From Clostridiales bacterium (GTDB lineage Bacteria; Bacillota; Clostridia; Lachnospirales; Lachnospiraceae): a stretch of 64,000 nucleotides of DNA. The number at the start of each line of letters is the position of its first letter. Positions within the stretch are counted from its first letter, which is position 1. The stretch lies in NCBI GenBank assembly GCA_012839295.1, contig DUNO01000009.1, positions 62,001 to 126,000 on the forward strand, in the 5' to 3' direction. Under the pieces are notes generated by a model. It was not told the DNA's origin, did not search any database, and saw only the letters and a program-made list of their open reading frames with translations. A program made the translations under genes and the position numbers. This document shows positions 17,831-25,474 of the stretch, one piece after another.

Positions 17831-17991
17831 ATGAAATCAGGAAGACAATCTATTTATTGGAGAAAAAATTCGGTGTAATTCGTTTTATTTTGGTGAGCTT
17901 TATATTTTGTGGATCTATACATTATACATTGATGTATATGAACGGTTCGGAAAGGGGTATGATAATATTTGACACGAAGAAGACCCGTTGA
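17827..17991 (+). CDS. Possible 54-residue membrane microprotein
   Basis: ORF beginning at an ATG that overlaps the hydrolase stop as ATGA and ending inside the next gene. It encodes a basic N-terminus (MNEIRKTIYLLEKKFG), one plausible membrane helix (VIRFILVSFIFCGSIHYTL) and a short polar tail. There is no clear independent ribosome site, so expression would rely on translational coupling. It explains a 138-base gap otherwise without coding. It may equally be chance. Confidence 0.35.
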   Translation: MNEIRKTIYLLEKKFGVIRFILVSFIFCGSIHYTLMYMNGSERGMIIFDTKKTR

Positions 17992-19258
17992 GTGGACCAG
18001 GCTTGATAATGCAGCGAAAATATTCCCGCCGAACACCAACGAAAAGGATACAAGAGTGTTTCGGTTTATTTGTGAACTTGAAGAGGATATCGATAAGGAT
18101 ATATTGCAGCAGGCACTGGATAATACAATTTCTTTTTTTCCGATGTACCAGGTAGTTTTGCGGAGGGGATTTTTTTGGTATTATTTTGAGGCGACGGACT
18201 TAAAACCCCAGGTTAAGGAGGAGTATAAGCCGCCCTGCAGTATGCTGTATTTCCAGAATTCGAAAAATTTATTGTATCAGGTGACCTATTATAATAAGAG
18301 GATCAATCTTGAGATATATCATGCTTTGGCGGATGGGACAGGCGCTTTAGGCTTTTTAAAGACTTTGGTTTACTTCTATATTACAATAAAGCACCAGGAG
18401 GACTTTAAGGACAGGCTTCCCATCCTGGATTATGATGCATCCTTTTCACAGAAGATGGATGACAGCTTCTTAAAGCATTACAGCGGTGACCTGAAGCTGG
18501 ACAAGATTAAGCTTACAAAGGCCTACCAGATCGTAGGCCACCGTACCATAGATAACCGTATCAAAGTGATTGAGGGTGAGATGTCAGTAAAGCAGATCCT
18601 GGAGCTGGCACACCACCACAATACGACACTCACCGTGTACCTCACGGCGCTGTTCATGCAGGCAATATCCATGGAAATGCCGGCAAGGGCGAAAAAATAT
18701 CCGGTCGTATTGTCCGTGCCGGTGAATTTACGCACTTATTTTCCGTCAGTTACGGCCAGAAATTTCTTTACTACGATTAATATCAGCTATCATTTTGGGA
18801 AGGAGCCGGAGAGCCTGGAGAATGTTATTAAGGCTGTGAAGGAGGCCTTTGAGAAGGAATTAACACAAGAGAAGCTTAGGACACATATGAACCGTCTGTC
18901 CGCCCTGGAGCATAATGCTTTTATGCGGGTGATCCCGCTGGTCTGGAAGGATTATATCCTGCGGTGGGCAAACCGTCTGGCTGACAGGGGAGTTACTGCC
19001 TCCCTGTCCAATGTGGGAAAGGTTACAATAACAAAGGAATTAATGCCTTATATCCATACCTTTAACTGCTTTACCAGCGTAAGAAGGCCCCAGATTGCAA
19101 TGTGCTCCTTTGGTGACCGGCTGATGGTGAGCATAGCCTCTCCTTTTACGGCCACGGATATCCAGAAGAATTTCTTCCGGATCCTGAGCAGCGAAGGCGC
19201 CAACGTGTCCATCGCTTGTAATATAAGTTATGAGAAGTCGTCTTCTGACTTCTCATAA
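17969..19258 (+). CDS. Condensation/alcohol-acetyltransferase-like protein
   Basis: 429-residue protein of the CoA-dependent acyltransferase fold. The catalytic motif HxxxDG appears as HALADGTG (about residue 114), and a second half carries FTTINISYHFG. An in-frame stop at 17963-17965 leaves TTG 17969 as the earliest start; AAAGGGG precedes it, and the next residues (WTRLDNAAKIFPP) are the conserved family beginning, so the TTG start is well supported. Substrates are unknown. It lies between the esterase and a DUF6320-type gene, and a 64-bp duplicated hairpin sequence encodes its last residues. Confidence 0.75.
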   Translation: MTRRRPVEWTRLDNAAKIFPPNTNEKDTRVFRFICELEEDIDKDILQQALDNTISFFPMYQVVLRRGFFWYYFEATDLKPQVKEEYKPPCSMLYFQNSKNLLYQVTYYNKRINLEIYHALADGTGALGFLKTLVYFYITIKHQEDFKDRLPILDYDASFSQKMDDSFLKHYSGDLKLDKIKLTKAYQIVGHRTIDNRIKVIEGEMSVKQILELAHHHNTTLTVYLTALFMQAISMEMPARAKKYPVVLSVPVNLRTYFPSVTARNFFTTINISYHFGKEPESLENVIKAVKEAFEKELTQEKLRTHMNRLSALEHNAFMRVIPLVWKDYILRWANRLADRGVTASLSNVGKVTITKELMPYIHTFNCFTSVRRPQIAMCSFGDRLMVSIASPFTATDIQKNFFRILSSEGANVSIACNISYEKSSSDFS

Positions 19259-19378
19259 AAGGCGCTGTATTTGCGCCGTGCATCCCGATTATCGGAACAT
19301 GTACTTAGTTCCGATAATATAAGTTATGAGAAGTCGTCTTCTGACTTCTCATAAAAGGCGCTGTATTTGCGCCGTGCA
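19219..19378. repeat. 64-bp direct duplication made of hairpins
   Basis: Two identical 64-base copies (19219-19282 and 19315-19378), 96 bases apart. Each holds an 11-bp stem TATGAGAAGTC with GACTTCTCATA and a small stem GGCGC with GCGCC. Between the copies is a further hairpin (ATCGGAAC with GTTCCGAT), and after copy 2 comes GTGCCC with GGGCAC. The first copy forms the 3' end of the acyltransferase gene. No T-tract follows, so this is not a standard terminator. Confidence 0.85.
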
Positions 19379-19425
19379 AAGTGTGCCCTGGGGGCACAAG
19401 GTTGAAAGATGGGAGTTGAAGGTAG

Positions 19426-20091
19426 ATGCAGTTTTGTGATAATTGTAAGGTTTCCTTAAAGGGAAATAATAAGATATGTCCCCTATGTGGAGGCATCGTC
19501 CAGAAGCAGGAGGAAGATGAGCCGGAGGTGTTTCCGTTTGTTCCTACCATATATCAGGAATTCAATCTGTTAATCCGGACAATGCTGATGGTTTCGATCT
19601 CAGCGATTATTGTCAGCTTTGCCGTGAATCTGATATTTACAAAATCCTCTAATTGGTCTTTGTTTGTAGCGGGAGCTATTCTTTGTATGTGGGTCAGCCT
19701 ATATTTTGTCATACGAAAAAGACACAATGTTCCAAAGACGATAGTGTGGCAGGTGGTATTGCTTACAGCCATATCCGTTATTTGGGATTTTTCCATGGGA
19801 TGGCGTGGGTGGTCCATTAATTTTGTGCTCCCGATCGCCTGTGCCGCTGCAATGGTCGTGATACCAATTGCCCATAGGATATTGAAGATTGGTGTAAGGG
19901 ATTTGTTGATCTATATATTTATGGATGCCATTTTTGGATTTATCCCGATGATATTCCTGGCTCTTGGCCTTTTGCAGGTTATTGTTCCCTCCATCATATG
20001 CGCCGCCTTCAGTGCCATCAGCCTGACCGCAATCGTGCTTTATGAAGGGGACAACCTGAAATCTGAATTAAAGAAACGGATGCATATTTGA
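19426..20091 (+). CDS. DUF6320-like zinc-ribbon membrane protein
   Basis: 221-residue protein with an N-terminal zinc ribbon (CDNCKVSL, CPLCGG, residues 3-22) followed by about six hydrophobic segments and a charged C-terminus. I recognise the combination as the DUF6320-type family found beside acyltransferase-like genes in Lachnospiraceae; function unknown. It starts 48 bases after the hairpin array and is followed closely by the TraX-like gene. Confidence 0.65.
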   Translation: MQFCDNCKVSLKGNNKICPLCGGIVQKQEEDEPEVFPFVPTIYQEFNLLIRTMLMVSISAIIVSFAVNLIFTKSSNWSLFVAGAILCMWVSLYFVIRKRHNVPKTIVWQVVLLTAISVIWDFSMGWRGWSINFVLPIACAAAMVVIPIAHRILKIGVRDLLIYIFMDAIFGFIPMIFLALGLLQVIVPSIICAAFSAISLTAIVLYEGDNLKSELKKRMHI

Positions 20092-20108
20092 CCGGAAAGG
20101 ATTGACCT

Positions 20109-20909
20109 ATGACCACTTTTGCTTTGAAGCTGCTTGCAATCAGCTTGATGTTAATTGACCATATTGGAGTAATCATGATATCCCCGAAAGAGCATTGGGA
20201 ATTATATGTAATATGCAGGGGGATAGGCAGGCTGGCTTTTCCTGTTTTTGCGTTTTTATTGGTAGAGGGCTTTTCAAGAACCTCAAATGTCAAAAGATAC
20301 TTGGAACGGCTGGGACTTTTTGCGCTGATTTCGGAAATTCCTTTTGATATTGCTTTTTACAAAGCCCGTTATGGCATCTCCCTGTGGACGGATATTGGTA
20401 AAGCTGTGGGCGGCAGCTTTGATATGGACGCCCTACAGCTGGTGTTCCATCGTTTGTGTGCCTACCAGAATGTCTTTTTTACCTTGTTTCTCGGGCTGTT
20501 CCTGCTGTATTACATGAAAAGGGTAGGGTACAGGTACCGGAACCATAGGGTATTGTGCAATGTATGGGAGGCATTATTGGTTATCGGTTTTAGTGCGGCT
20601 GCTTATCTGGTCCGGTCGGATTATGGGGTTGCCGGCATTTTAATTATTATAGCCTTTCATGCATTCCGTGGCAGCAGGCTGCTGCAGTCGCTGTCGTTAT
20701 TTGTAATAACAGTTTCCCTTTTATGTAATATTAATTATTTTATGGAGACAGGCAATATATTAAGCATTATCAGCCTGCTGGCAACACTGGCAATGATACC
20801 TATCGCTTTATTTAACGATAAAAAGGGAAAGGATGTAAAATACTTATTTTACATCTTTTACCCCGGGCATTTAATAGTGTTGTACCTGTTGAATTTGGCT
20901 ATTTCATAG
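20109..20909 (+). CDS. TraX-like integral membrane protein
   Basis: 266 residues with roughly eight hydrophobic segments. The beginning TTFALKLLAISLMLIDHIG and the segment GRLAFPVFAFLLVEGF are typical of the TraX family, whose founder acetylates F-pilin; chromosomal members in Firmicutes have unknown substrates. It starts 17 bases after the DUF6320-like gene with a GGAAAGG site. Its 3' end overlaps a small convergent gene by 11 bases. Confidence 0.8.
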   Translation: MTTFALKLLAISLMLIDHIGVIMISPKEHWELYVICRGIGRLAFPVFAFLLVEGFSRTSNVKRYLERLGLFALISEIPFDIAFYKARYGISLWTDIGKAVGGSFDMDALQLVFHRLCAYQNVFFTLFLGLFLLYYMKRVGYRYRNHRVLCNVWEALLVIGFSAAAYLVRSDYGVAGILIIIAFHAFRGSRLLQSLSLFVITVSLLCNINYFMETGNILSIISLLATLAMIPIALFNDKKGKDVKYLFYIFYPGHLIVLYLLNLAIS

Positions 20910-21075
20910 ACTGGGTCACTGTATCCTCCGTGTCGGGCTTCCAGCTGGCTTCATACCGGACGGCTTCGCCGCTGGCATAGGGTTTTTCAGGAAAGTAATA
21001 TTTTAAGTCCATCCTATGGATACTATTGACGGAAGGAAATCGATAATAGTTTTTTTTGTCCGCTTCAAAATACAT
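20899..21075 (-). CDS. Small hypothetical protein, 58 residues
   Basis: Starts at ATG 21075 behind a strong AGGAGG with an ideal gap and ends 11 bases inside the 3' end of the TraX-like gene. The product (MYFEADKKNYYRFPSVNSIH...) is polar and rich in Tyr, Lys and Asp, with no signal or membrane segment; I do not recognise a family. A longer frame to 21132 exists, but its ATG abuts its own AGGAGG. The upstream leader holds repeated ribosome-site and anti-ribosome-site sequences. Confidence 0.6.
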   Translation of the reverse strand: MYFEADKKNYYRFPSVNSIHRMDLKYYFPEKPYASGEAVRYEASWKPDTEDTVTQSMK

Positions 21076-21144
21076 ATTTTCAATCCTCCTTTTTTTTAGG
21101 AGGATTTGTCCTCCTTTTGCTGGAGGATTCATCCTCCTGTTAAT
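21076..21144 (-). promoter_or_regulatory. Leader with repeated SD/anti-SD hairpins
   Basis: Reading the minus strand, AGGAGG occurs three times and TCCTCC twice within about 65 bases before the 58-residue gene. The last AGGAGG lies in an 8-bp hairpin (AATCCTCC with GGAGGATT) that would hide the ribosome site; the preceding AGGAGG can pair with the same TCCTCC and release it. Possible translational switch. Confidence 0.5.
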
Positions 21145-21290
21145 CTTTCTTTAATGTTATTGTTCTCAAATCAGCAGGAAGTATACCAGGTTAAAAAGGA
21201 ATGTATTTTCAACCGAGGAAAGAGTTTAAGAATTTATAAATTTTGCATATCATTATTATGAGATTATAATTAGGACTGGGAGATAACAAT

Positions 21291-21788
21291 ATGATTTCAT
21301 TGAACATGGTCGAGGTGAAGGTATTTATGTCAAAGCTTTTGGCAGGAAATTCCTTTGATGCCTTTTTGCTCCGGGAAATGGAGCTGCAGACCTTTACAGG
21401 CTTTACGATAACCGGGCAATTGAATGAAGCCTTTTTTTCGAAGGACGAAATGGAGCTGCGGGAGGAACAAAAATCGGTGGTCTGGGGCGATGTCCGCCAG
21501 ATCGCATTTTCCATGATTAAGGGGAATAAGACGCCTTTATCACTTAAAATAGTGTTCCAGCTGCCCAGGAACCAATGCGAAGCCCTGTTGGATTCCATTG
21601 GCACAGGATTACGTTTGGAGGAAATCGGCGGATTGTACCTTAATATACGCTTTGAAAAGGGGAAATTGCGGGTTATTACCGGGACGGCAATCAAAACCTT
21701 TACCCTTGATAAGACATTGGAGCAGGAATGGGACAGGAGGGTAAAGGAGATCCTAAAGGAGCAAGGCCTCTTGTTTGAGGAATTATAA
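21291..21788 (+). CDS. DUF5721 family protein
   Basis: 165-residue cytoplasmic protein of unknown function. The pattern VKVFMSKLLAGNSFDAFLL, WGDVRQIAFSMIKGNKTPLSLKIVFQL and the FTLDKTLEQEWD end match what I know of DUF5721, a family seen in Lachnospiraceae. It has no catalytic motif or signal. It is a single gene preceded by GGGAG and followed by the CIRCE palindrome, which could also act as its transcription end. Confidence 0.7.
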   Translation: MISLNMVEVKVFMSKLLAGNSFDAFLLREMELQTFTGFTITGQLNEAFFSKDEMELREEQKSVVWGDVRQIAFSMIKGNKTPLSLKIVFQLPRNQCEALLDSIGTGLRLEEIGGLYLNIRFEKGKLRVITGTAIKTFTLDKTLEQEWDRRVKEILKEQGLLFEEL

Positions 21789-21802
21789 AATGCGATGGAT
21801 TG

Positions 21803-21829
21803 TTAGCACTCCTTTCAAAGGAGTGCTAA
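21803..21829. promoter_or_regulatory. CIRCE element (HrcA operator)
   Basis: TTAGCACTC, nine bases, GAGTGCTAA: an exact match to the HrcA-binding consensus. The nine-base spacer CTTTCAAAG is itself palindromic, so all 27 bases form one near-perfect inverted repeat, and TTTTA follows. It lies 7 bases upstream of the htpG -35 box, not downstream of the promoter as in groE operons. Confidence 0.93.
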
Positions 21830-21836
21830 TTTTATC

Positions 21837-21865
21837 TTGACAATTCTATTTACCCGTATTATGAT
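21837..21865 (+). promoter_or_regulatory. Promoter of htpG
   Basis: TTGACA (21837-21842), 17 bases, TATGAT (21860-21865): close to consensus. It directly follows CIRCE and precedes a long leader of about 155 bases. Confidence 0.85.
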
Positions 21866-21894
21866 ATCCTTTGAAGGAAAATATACCTATCTAG

Positions 21895-21978
21895 TATAAC
21901 GTGTACGCGAAGCATTTACAGAACCAGGCAGATGCTAGTGCGGCAGGCGACTATGACAAAATGCGCACCGACGTTATA
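21895..21978 (+). promoter_or_regulatory. Inverted-repeat leader of htpG
   Basis: The arms TATAACGT (21895-21902) with ACGTTATA (21971-21978), and GCATTT with AAATGC just inside, could close an about 84-base structure. A second ACGTTATA copy follows at 21987. Role unknown; possibly a temperature- or stability-related leader. Confidence 0.4.
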
Positions 21979-22028
21979 TTAAAATGACGTTATATTTAAG
22001 AATACAGAATTTAAGAAGGAGTGTTAAC

Positions 22029-24173
22029 ATGAGTACAGAACGCGGTAATTTATCAATCCATTCTGAGAACATTTTTCCGATTATTAAAAAATGGTTGTAT
22101 TCTGACCATGACATCTTTGTCCGTGAATTAATCTCCAATGGCACCGATGCCATTACAAAGCTGAAGAAGCTGGAGATCATGGGAGAGGCTGATATTCCGG
22201 AGGATAACCATTATAAGATCACGGTTACCGTGAACCCGGAGCAAAAGACCATTACCTTCTCTGATAACGGTGTTGGTATGACGGCCGACGAAGTAAAGGA
22301 GTATATCAACCAGATCGCATTTTCCGGTGCGCAGAAATTTATGGAGAAATATAAGGGTAAGACAACGGAGGACCAGATCATCGGCCATTTTGGCCTGGGC
22401 TTTTATTCGGCATTCATGGTAGCTGCCCGTGTATCCATTGAAACCTTATCCTGGCAGCCGGATGCCACTCCGGTTCACTGGGAATCTGACGGCGGTACGG
22501 AATATGAGATGGGGGAAGGTACCAAGACAGACCGTGGTACGGACATCACACTGCACCTGAACGAGGAAAGCTATGAATTCTCCAATGAGTACCGTGTGAA
22601 GGAAGTCATCAGGAAGTACTGCTCCTTCATGCCGGTGGAGATTTATTTTGTAAATGCAAATGCGCCTGTAGAGGAGAAGAAGGAAGAGGTAGTGGACGCA
22701 GTTGTCGGGGAAGACGGAGTTGCTGCTGAGGATGCCAAGGAAGAGAAGCAGGAGACGAAGCCCCAGCCAATCAATAACCCGAATCCGCTCTGGGCAAAGC
22801 ACCCGAATGACTGTACGGAAGAGGAGTATAAGAACTTCTACCGTGATGTATTCCATGACTATAAGGAGCCTTTGTTCTGGATCCACCTGAACATGGATTA
22901 TCCCTTCAACCTAAAGGGTATCCTTTATTTCCCGAAGATTAATACGGAATATGATTCCCTGGAAGGTTTAATTAAATTATATAATAACCAGGTATTCATT
23001 GCCGATAACATCAAGGAAGTAATCCCGGAATTCTTAATGCTCCTTAAGGGTGTCATTGACTGTCCTGACCTTCCGCTAAATGTGTCCAGAAGCGCATTGC
23101 AAAATGACGGCTTTGTAAAGAAGATATCTGAGTACATTTCCAAAAAGGTAGCTGACAAGCTGGTTGGAATGTACAAGGTTGAAAGGGAGAACTATGAGAA
23201 GTTCTGGGATGACATCAGCCCTTTCATTAAGTTTGGCTGCTTAAAGGATGTTAAATTCCATGAGAAGGTTAAGGATGCCATCATCTATAAGAACCTGGAA
23301 GGCAAATATATTACCCTGGAGGAATATATAAAGGCCGGCAAGGGAGAGGATGCAGAAGGCGCCAAGGCAGCTGATGAGGCTGGAGAGGCTGAGACAGCTG
23401 AAAAAGCGGCTGAAGCAGGGACAGCTGAAAAGGTAGAGGCAGCAGAAGCTACGGACAAAGGCGCGGAAGCTGGCAAGGAGGAAAAGGACAGCCACGACCA
23501 TGAGCATGGGGAGAACTGTGACTGCGGGCATGACCATGATGAGGAAGAAGAGGCAGAGGAGAAGAAGACGGTTATCTATTATGTAACCGACTTAAAGCAG
23601 CAGGGACAGTATATTAATATGTTCAAGGAGGCCGGCGTTGATGCATTAATCCTTACCCATAACATTGACCAGCCCTTCATTACCCGCCTGGAATCCGATG
23701 ACCAGAAATTAAAGTTCCAAAGAATTGATGCCGATATTACGGATGGCTTCAAGGAGGAACCGAAGAAGAAGGAAAAGAAGATCCTAAAGAACAATACGGA
23801 GGCGATGACTGCATTATTCCGTAAGGTATTAGGCAAGGAACAGCTTGAAGTTAAGGTTGATAAGTTTAAGAACGAAAAAATCTCATCTGTCATGACTTTA
23901 TCTGAGGAAAGCAGAAGAATGCAGGATATGATGCGTATGTATAATATGACTGGCATGGATATGGGAGGCTTTGGCGGCGGTGAGACTCTGGTGCTCAATG
24001 CGAATAACCAGTTAGTGCAGTATATTATTACGAATGAAAATGCGGAGCAGACTCCTATGATCTGCGAGCAACTGTATGATCTTGCGCTTCTCGCCCACAA
24101 GCAGCTGGAGCCGGAAGCAATGACAAAGTTTATCCAAAGAAGTAATGATATTATGCTGTTGATGGCAAAATAA
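22029..24173 (+). CDS. htpG: Chaperone HtpG (Hsp90) with acidic and His/Cys-rich inserts
   Basis: ATP-dependent cytoplasmic chaperone. The GHKL ATPase signatures are present (ELISNGTDAITKLKKLE, DNGVGM, GHFGLGFYSAFMV), then middle and C-terminal dimer domains. ATG 22029 is chosen: AAGGAG is well placed and MSTERGNLSIHSENIF is the family beginning; an in-frame ATG at 21984 would add 15 residues from the leader. At 714 residues it is about 90 longer than E. coli HtpG. The extra length lies in an acidic insert near residues 215-247 and an Ala/Glu/Lys-rich insert near 438-512. The second insert contains HDHEHGENCDCGHDHD (about 490-505), which looks able to bind metal. Regulation by HrcA is suggested by the CIRCE site. 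Confidence 0.95.
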   Translation: MSTERGNLSIHSENIFPIIKKWLYSDHDIFVRELISNGTDAITKLKKLEIMGEADIPEDNHYKITVTVNPEQKTITFSDNGVGMTADEVKEYINQIAFSGAQKFMEKYKGKTTEDQIIGHFGLGFYSAFMVAARVSIETLSWQPDATPVHWESDGGTEYEMGEGTKTDRGTDITLHLNEESYEFSNEYRVKEVIRKYCSFMPVEIYFVNANAPVEEKKEEVVDAVVGEDGVAAEDAKEEKQETKPQPINNPNPLWAKHPNDCTEEEYKNFYRDVFHDYKEPLFWIHLNMDYPFNLKGILYFPKINTEYDSLEGLIKLYNNQVFIADNIKEVIPEFLMLLKGVIDCPDLPLNVSRSALQNDGFVKKISEYISKKVADKLVGMYKVERENYEKFWDDISPFIKFGCLKDVKFHEKVKDAIIYKNLEGKYITLEEYIKAGKGEDAEGAKAADEAGEAETAEKAAEAGTAEKVEAAEATDKGAEAGKEEKDSHDHEHGENCDCGHDHDEEEEAEEKKTVIYYVTDLKQQGQYINMFKEAGVDALILTHNIDQPFITRLESDDQKLKFQRIDADITDGFKEEPKKKEKKILKNNTEAMTALFRKVLGKEQLEVKVDKFKNEKISSVMTLSEESRRMQDMMRMYNMTGMDMGGFGGGETLVLNANNQLVQYIITNENAEQTPMICEQLYDLALLAHKQLEPEAMTKFIQRSNDIMLLMAK

Positions 24174-24182
24174 TAGTGTGGC

Positions 24183-24395
24183 TTGAGTGAGGGTTAGGCT
24201 GTGAGGTGGATATGGGTGCTTATCTATCCACCTGGGCTTGCCTTTAACATCCCATGATTGGCCAAGTGCAGGCAATCACGGGAGGCTCCGGTCTGCGCCA
24301 AGATGGACAGATAGACATCCATATCCACCGCGTTAGTATTTGGGATAGAGGGAGCCATTTGTTGGGGTGATCGGATTATTATAATGATAGAGATA
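24183..24395. repeat. Structured dispersed repeat, copy 2
   Basis: Second copy of the element at 14496-14690, same orientation. Outer arms 24205-24230 and 24304-24329 pair over 26 positions with two wobbles and two mismatches, although the arm sequence differs from copy 1. At least four positions change as complementary pairs between the copies. The conserved centre (CACCTGGGCTTGCCTTTAAC, inner hairpin, CGGTCTGCGCC) is nearly identical. It begins 10 bases after htpG and is followed by a terminator. Confidence 0.8.
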
Positions 24396-24402
24396 GAGGA
24401 TA

Positions 24403-24456
24403 AAAGAAACCTTGGGAGGATCATTTTTGGGTTATGCCTCCTGAGGTTTCTTTTTG
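24403..24456 (+). terminator. Terminator after htpG and repeat copy 2
   Basis: AAAGAAACCT..GGAGG pairs with CCTCC..AGGTTTCTTT, followed by TTTTT. A long, slightly interrupted stem. The 108 bases between it and the convergent MerR gene show nothing else. Confidence 0.85.
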
Positions 24457-24564
24457 TGGTTTTTACCTGGAGCTTTATGCCAGAAGTTTGGGATGTCTTT
24501 ATAATTTGGAGATGTTAGTAAAGTGGGATATGTTTGTCATTTGGTCATGAATATTGGGATGTGT

Positions 24565-25425
24565 CTACATTTCTGGATATTGTGCCAATATTTTTTCGGA
24601 GGCAATTTCCGATTGCCTGTAATAGCTGGCATAGGAAGGACTTAATTTTTTCATTGCCGGAATAAAAATATCATAATAACCGTTGCTGCTGTTAAATTCT
24701 TTCAGCAAAATGCCAAGTTTATATGCCGGTGAGCTTTTGTACTCCTCTGACTGCATATATGTCCAATAATGCTCCAGGAATTCTTTGTTTTCTGATAGGA
24801 ATTTCTCGGGATTTTCAATTGATTTCCTTGTGTTTTTTAGCATGCCAGTAATTTGATCTGTGGTAATCTGTTCTGTGTTTTCATTTAAATAATCTTGCAG
24901 CTCTGGGGGAAAGTTAAAGGGAGGGACATTGTCAAGAAAGGCCAGGATGTCCTGGTATGCGGCCTTTTGTTCCTCTGTCGTAATCGGCTCGTTTAGGAAG
25001 CTTGCAAAATGCAGGCAGATAAACCTGCCATAATACCCTGGGAAGGCTTCCAGTAATTTTTCCGCTATTGTTGTATTTTGGTCAATGGAATCTAAAGCCT
25101 TACTTAGTTCAGCATAGTCCTTTCCGCTGCTTAGCTGGTCAAGTATGGTTTTTTTTGCCTGTTCTTTTTGCAGGGTTAATTCCTTTTGGACGGACAGGCG
25201 TTTCAGTGTGCTGTTTGTCTCGTCGGCAAGCACGGATCTTATTTCTTCCGTGTTAAGTCCAAGCTTACGCAGGACAGAGATTTTTTTTAGACGGCCGACC
25301 GTAGCTTCATTAAAATCCCGATATCCGTTATTTAGGATGGAAGGGGAAATTAAAGCCTGCCCTGCGTAGTATTCGATTGCTTTTTTAGTTAAATTGGTTG
25401 CTTTGCTTACTTCGTTAATCAACAT
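24565..25425 (-). CDS. MerR-family transcriptional regulator
   Basis: Activator/repressor with N-terminal winged helix MLINEVSKATNLTKKAIEYY, a coiled coil near residues 75-110 and a C-terminal domain of about 180 residues with no recognised ligand motif; 286 residues in all. The frame extends to 25458, but ATG 25425 follows GAGGTG with good spacing and gives the family start. Its own promoter has the MerR-type 19-bp spacer with an inverted repeat in it, so autoregulation is likely. No target gene other than itself is adjacent. Confidence 0.88.
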   Translation of the reverse strand: MLINEVSKATNLTKKAIEYYAGQALISPSILNNGYRDFNEATVGRLKKISVLRKLGLNTEEIRSVLADETNSTLKRLSVQKELTLQKEQAKKTILDQLSSGKDYAELSKALDSIDQNTTIAEKLLEAFPGYYGRFICLHFASFLNEPITTEEQKAAYQDILAFLDNVPPFNFPPELQDYLNENTEQITTDQITGMLKNTRKSIENPEKFLSENKEFLEHYWTYMQSEEYKSSPAYKLGILLKEFNSSNGYYDIFIPAMKKLSPSYASYYRQSEIASEKILAQYPEM

Positions 25426-25443
25426 GTTTATCACCTCAAAGCC

Positions 25444-25474
25444 ATTGTAAACTAACACCCAAGGTGGTAGTCAA
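25444..25474 (-). promoter_or_regulatory. MerR-type promoter with operator in a 19-bp spacer
   Basis: On the minus strand TTGACT (25474-25469), 19 bases, TACAAT (25449-25444). The spacer is filled by the inverted repeat CTAACACCCAAGGTGGTAG (25452-25470, + strand; half sites CTAxCACC). Overlong 19-bp spacers with a central dyad are the hallmark of MerR control. The region from here to 25688 shows no gene. Confidence 0.85.

Noticed and set aside
21803-21835. Reading the CIRCE palindrome only as a terminator
   Set aside because: It matches the HrcA consensus exactly and lies before a near-consensus htpG promoter; a termination role may be additional.
22029-24173. HtpG inserts as a frameshift artefact
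   Set aside because: The frame stays open with sensible acidic and His/Cys composition and returns to family sequence on both sides.
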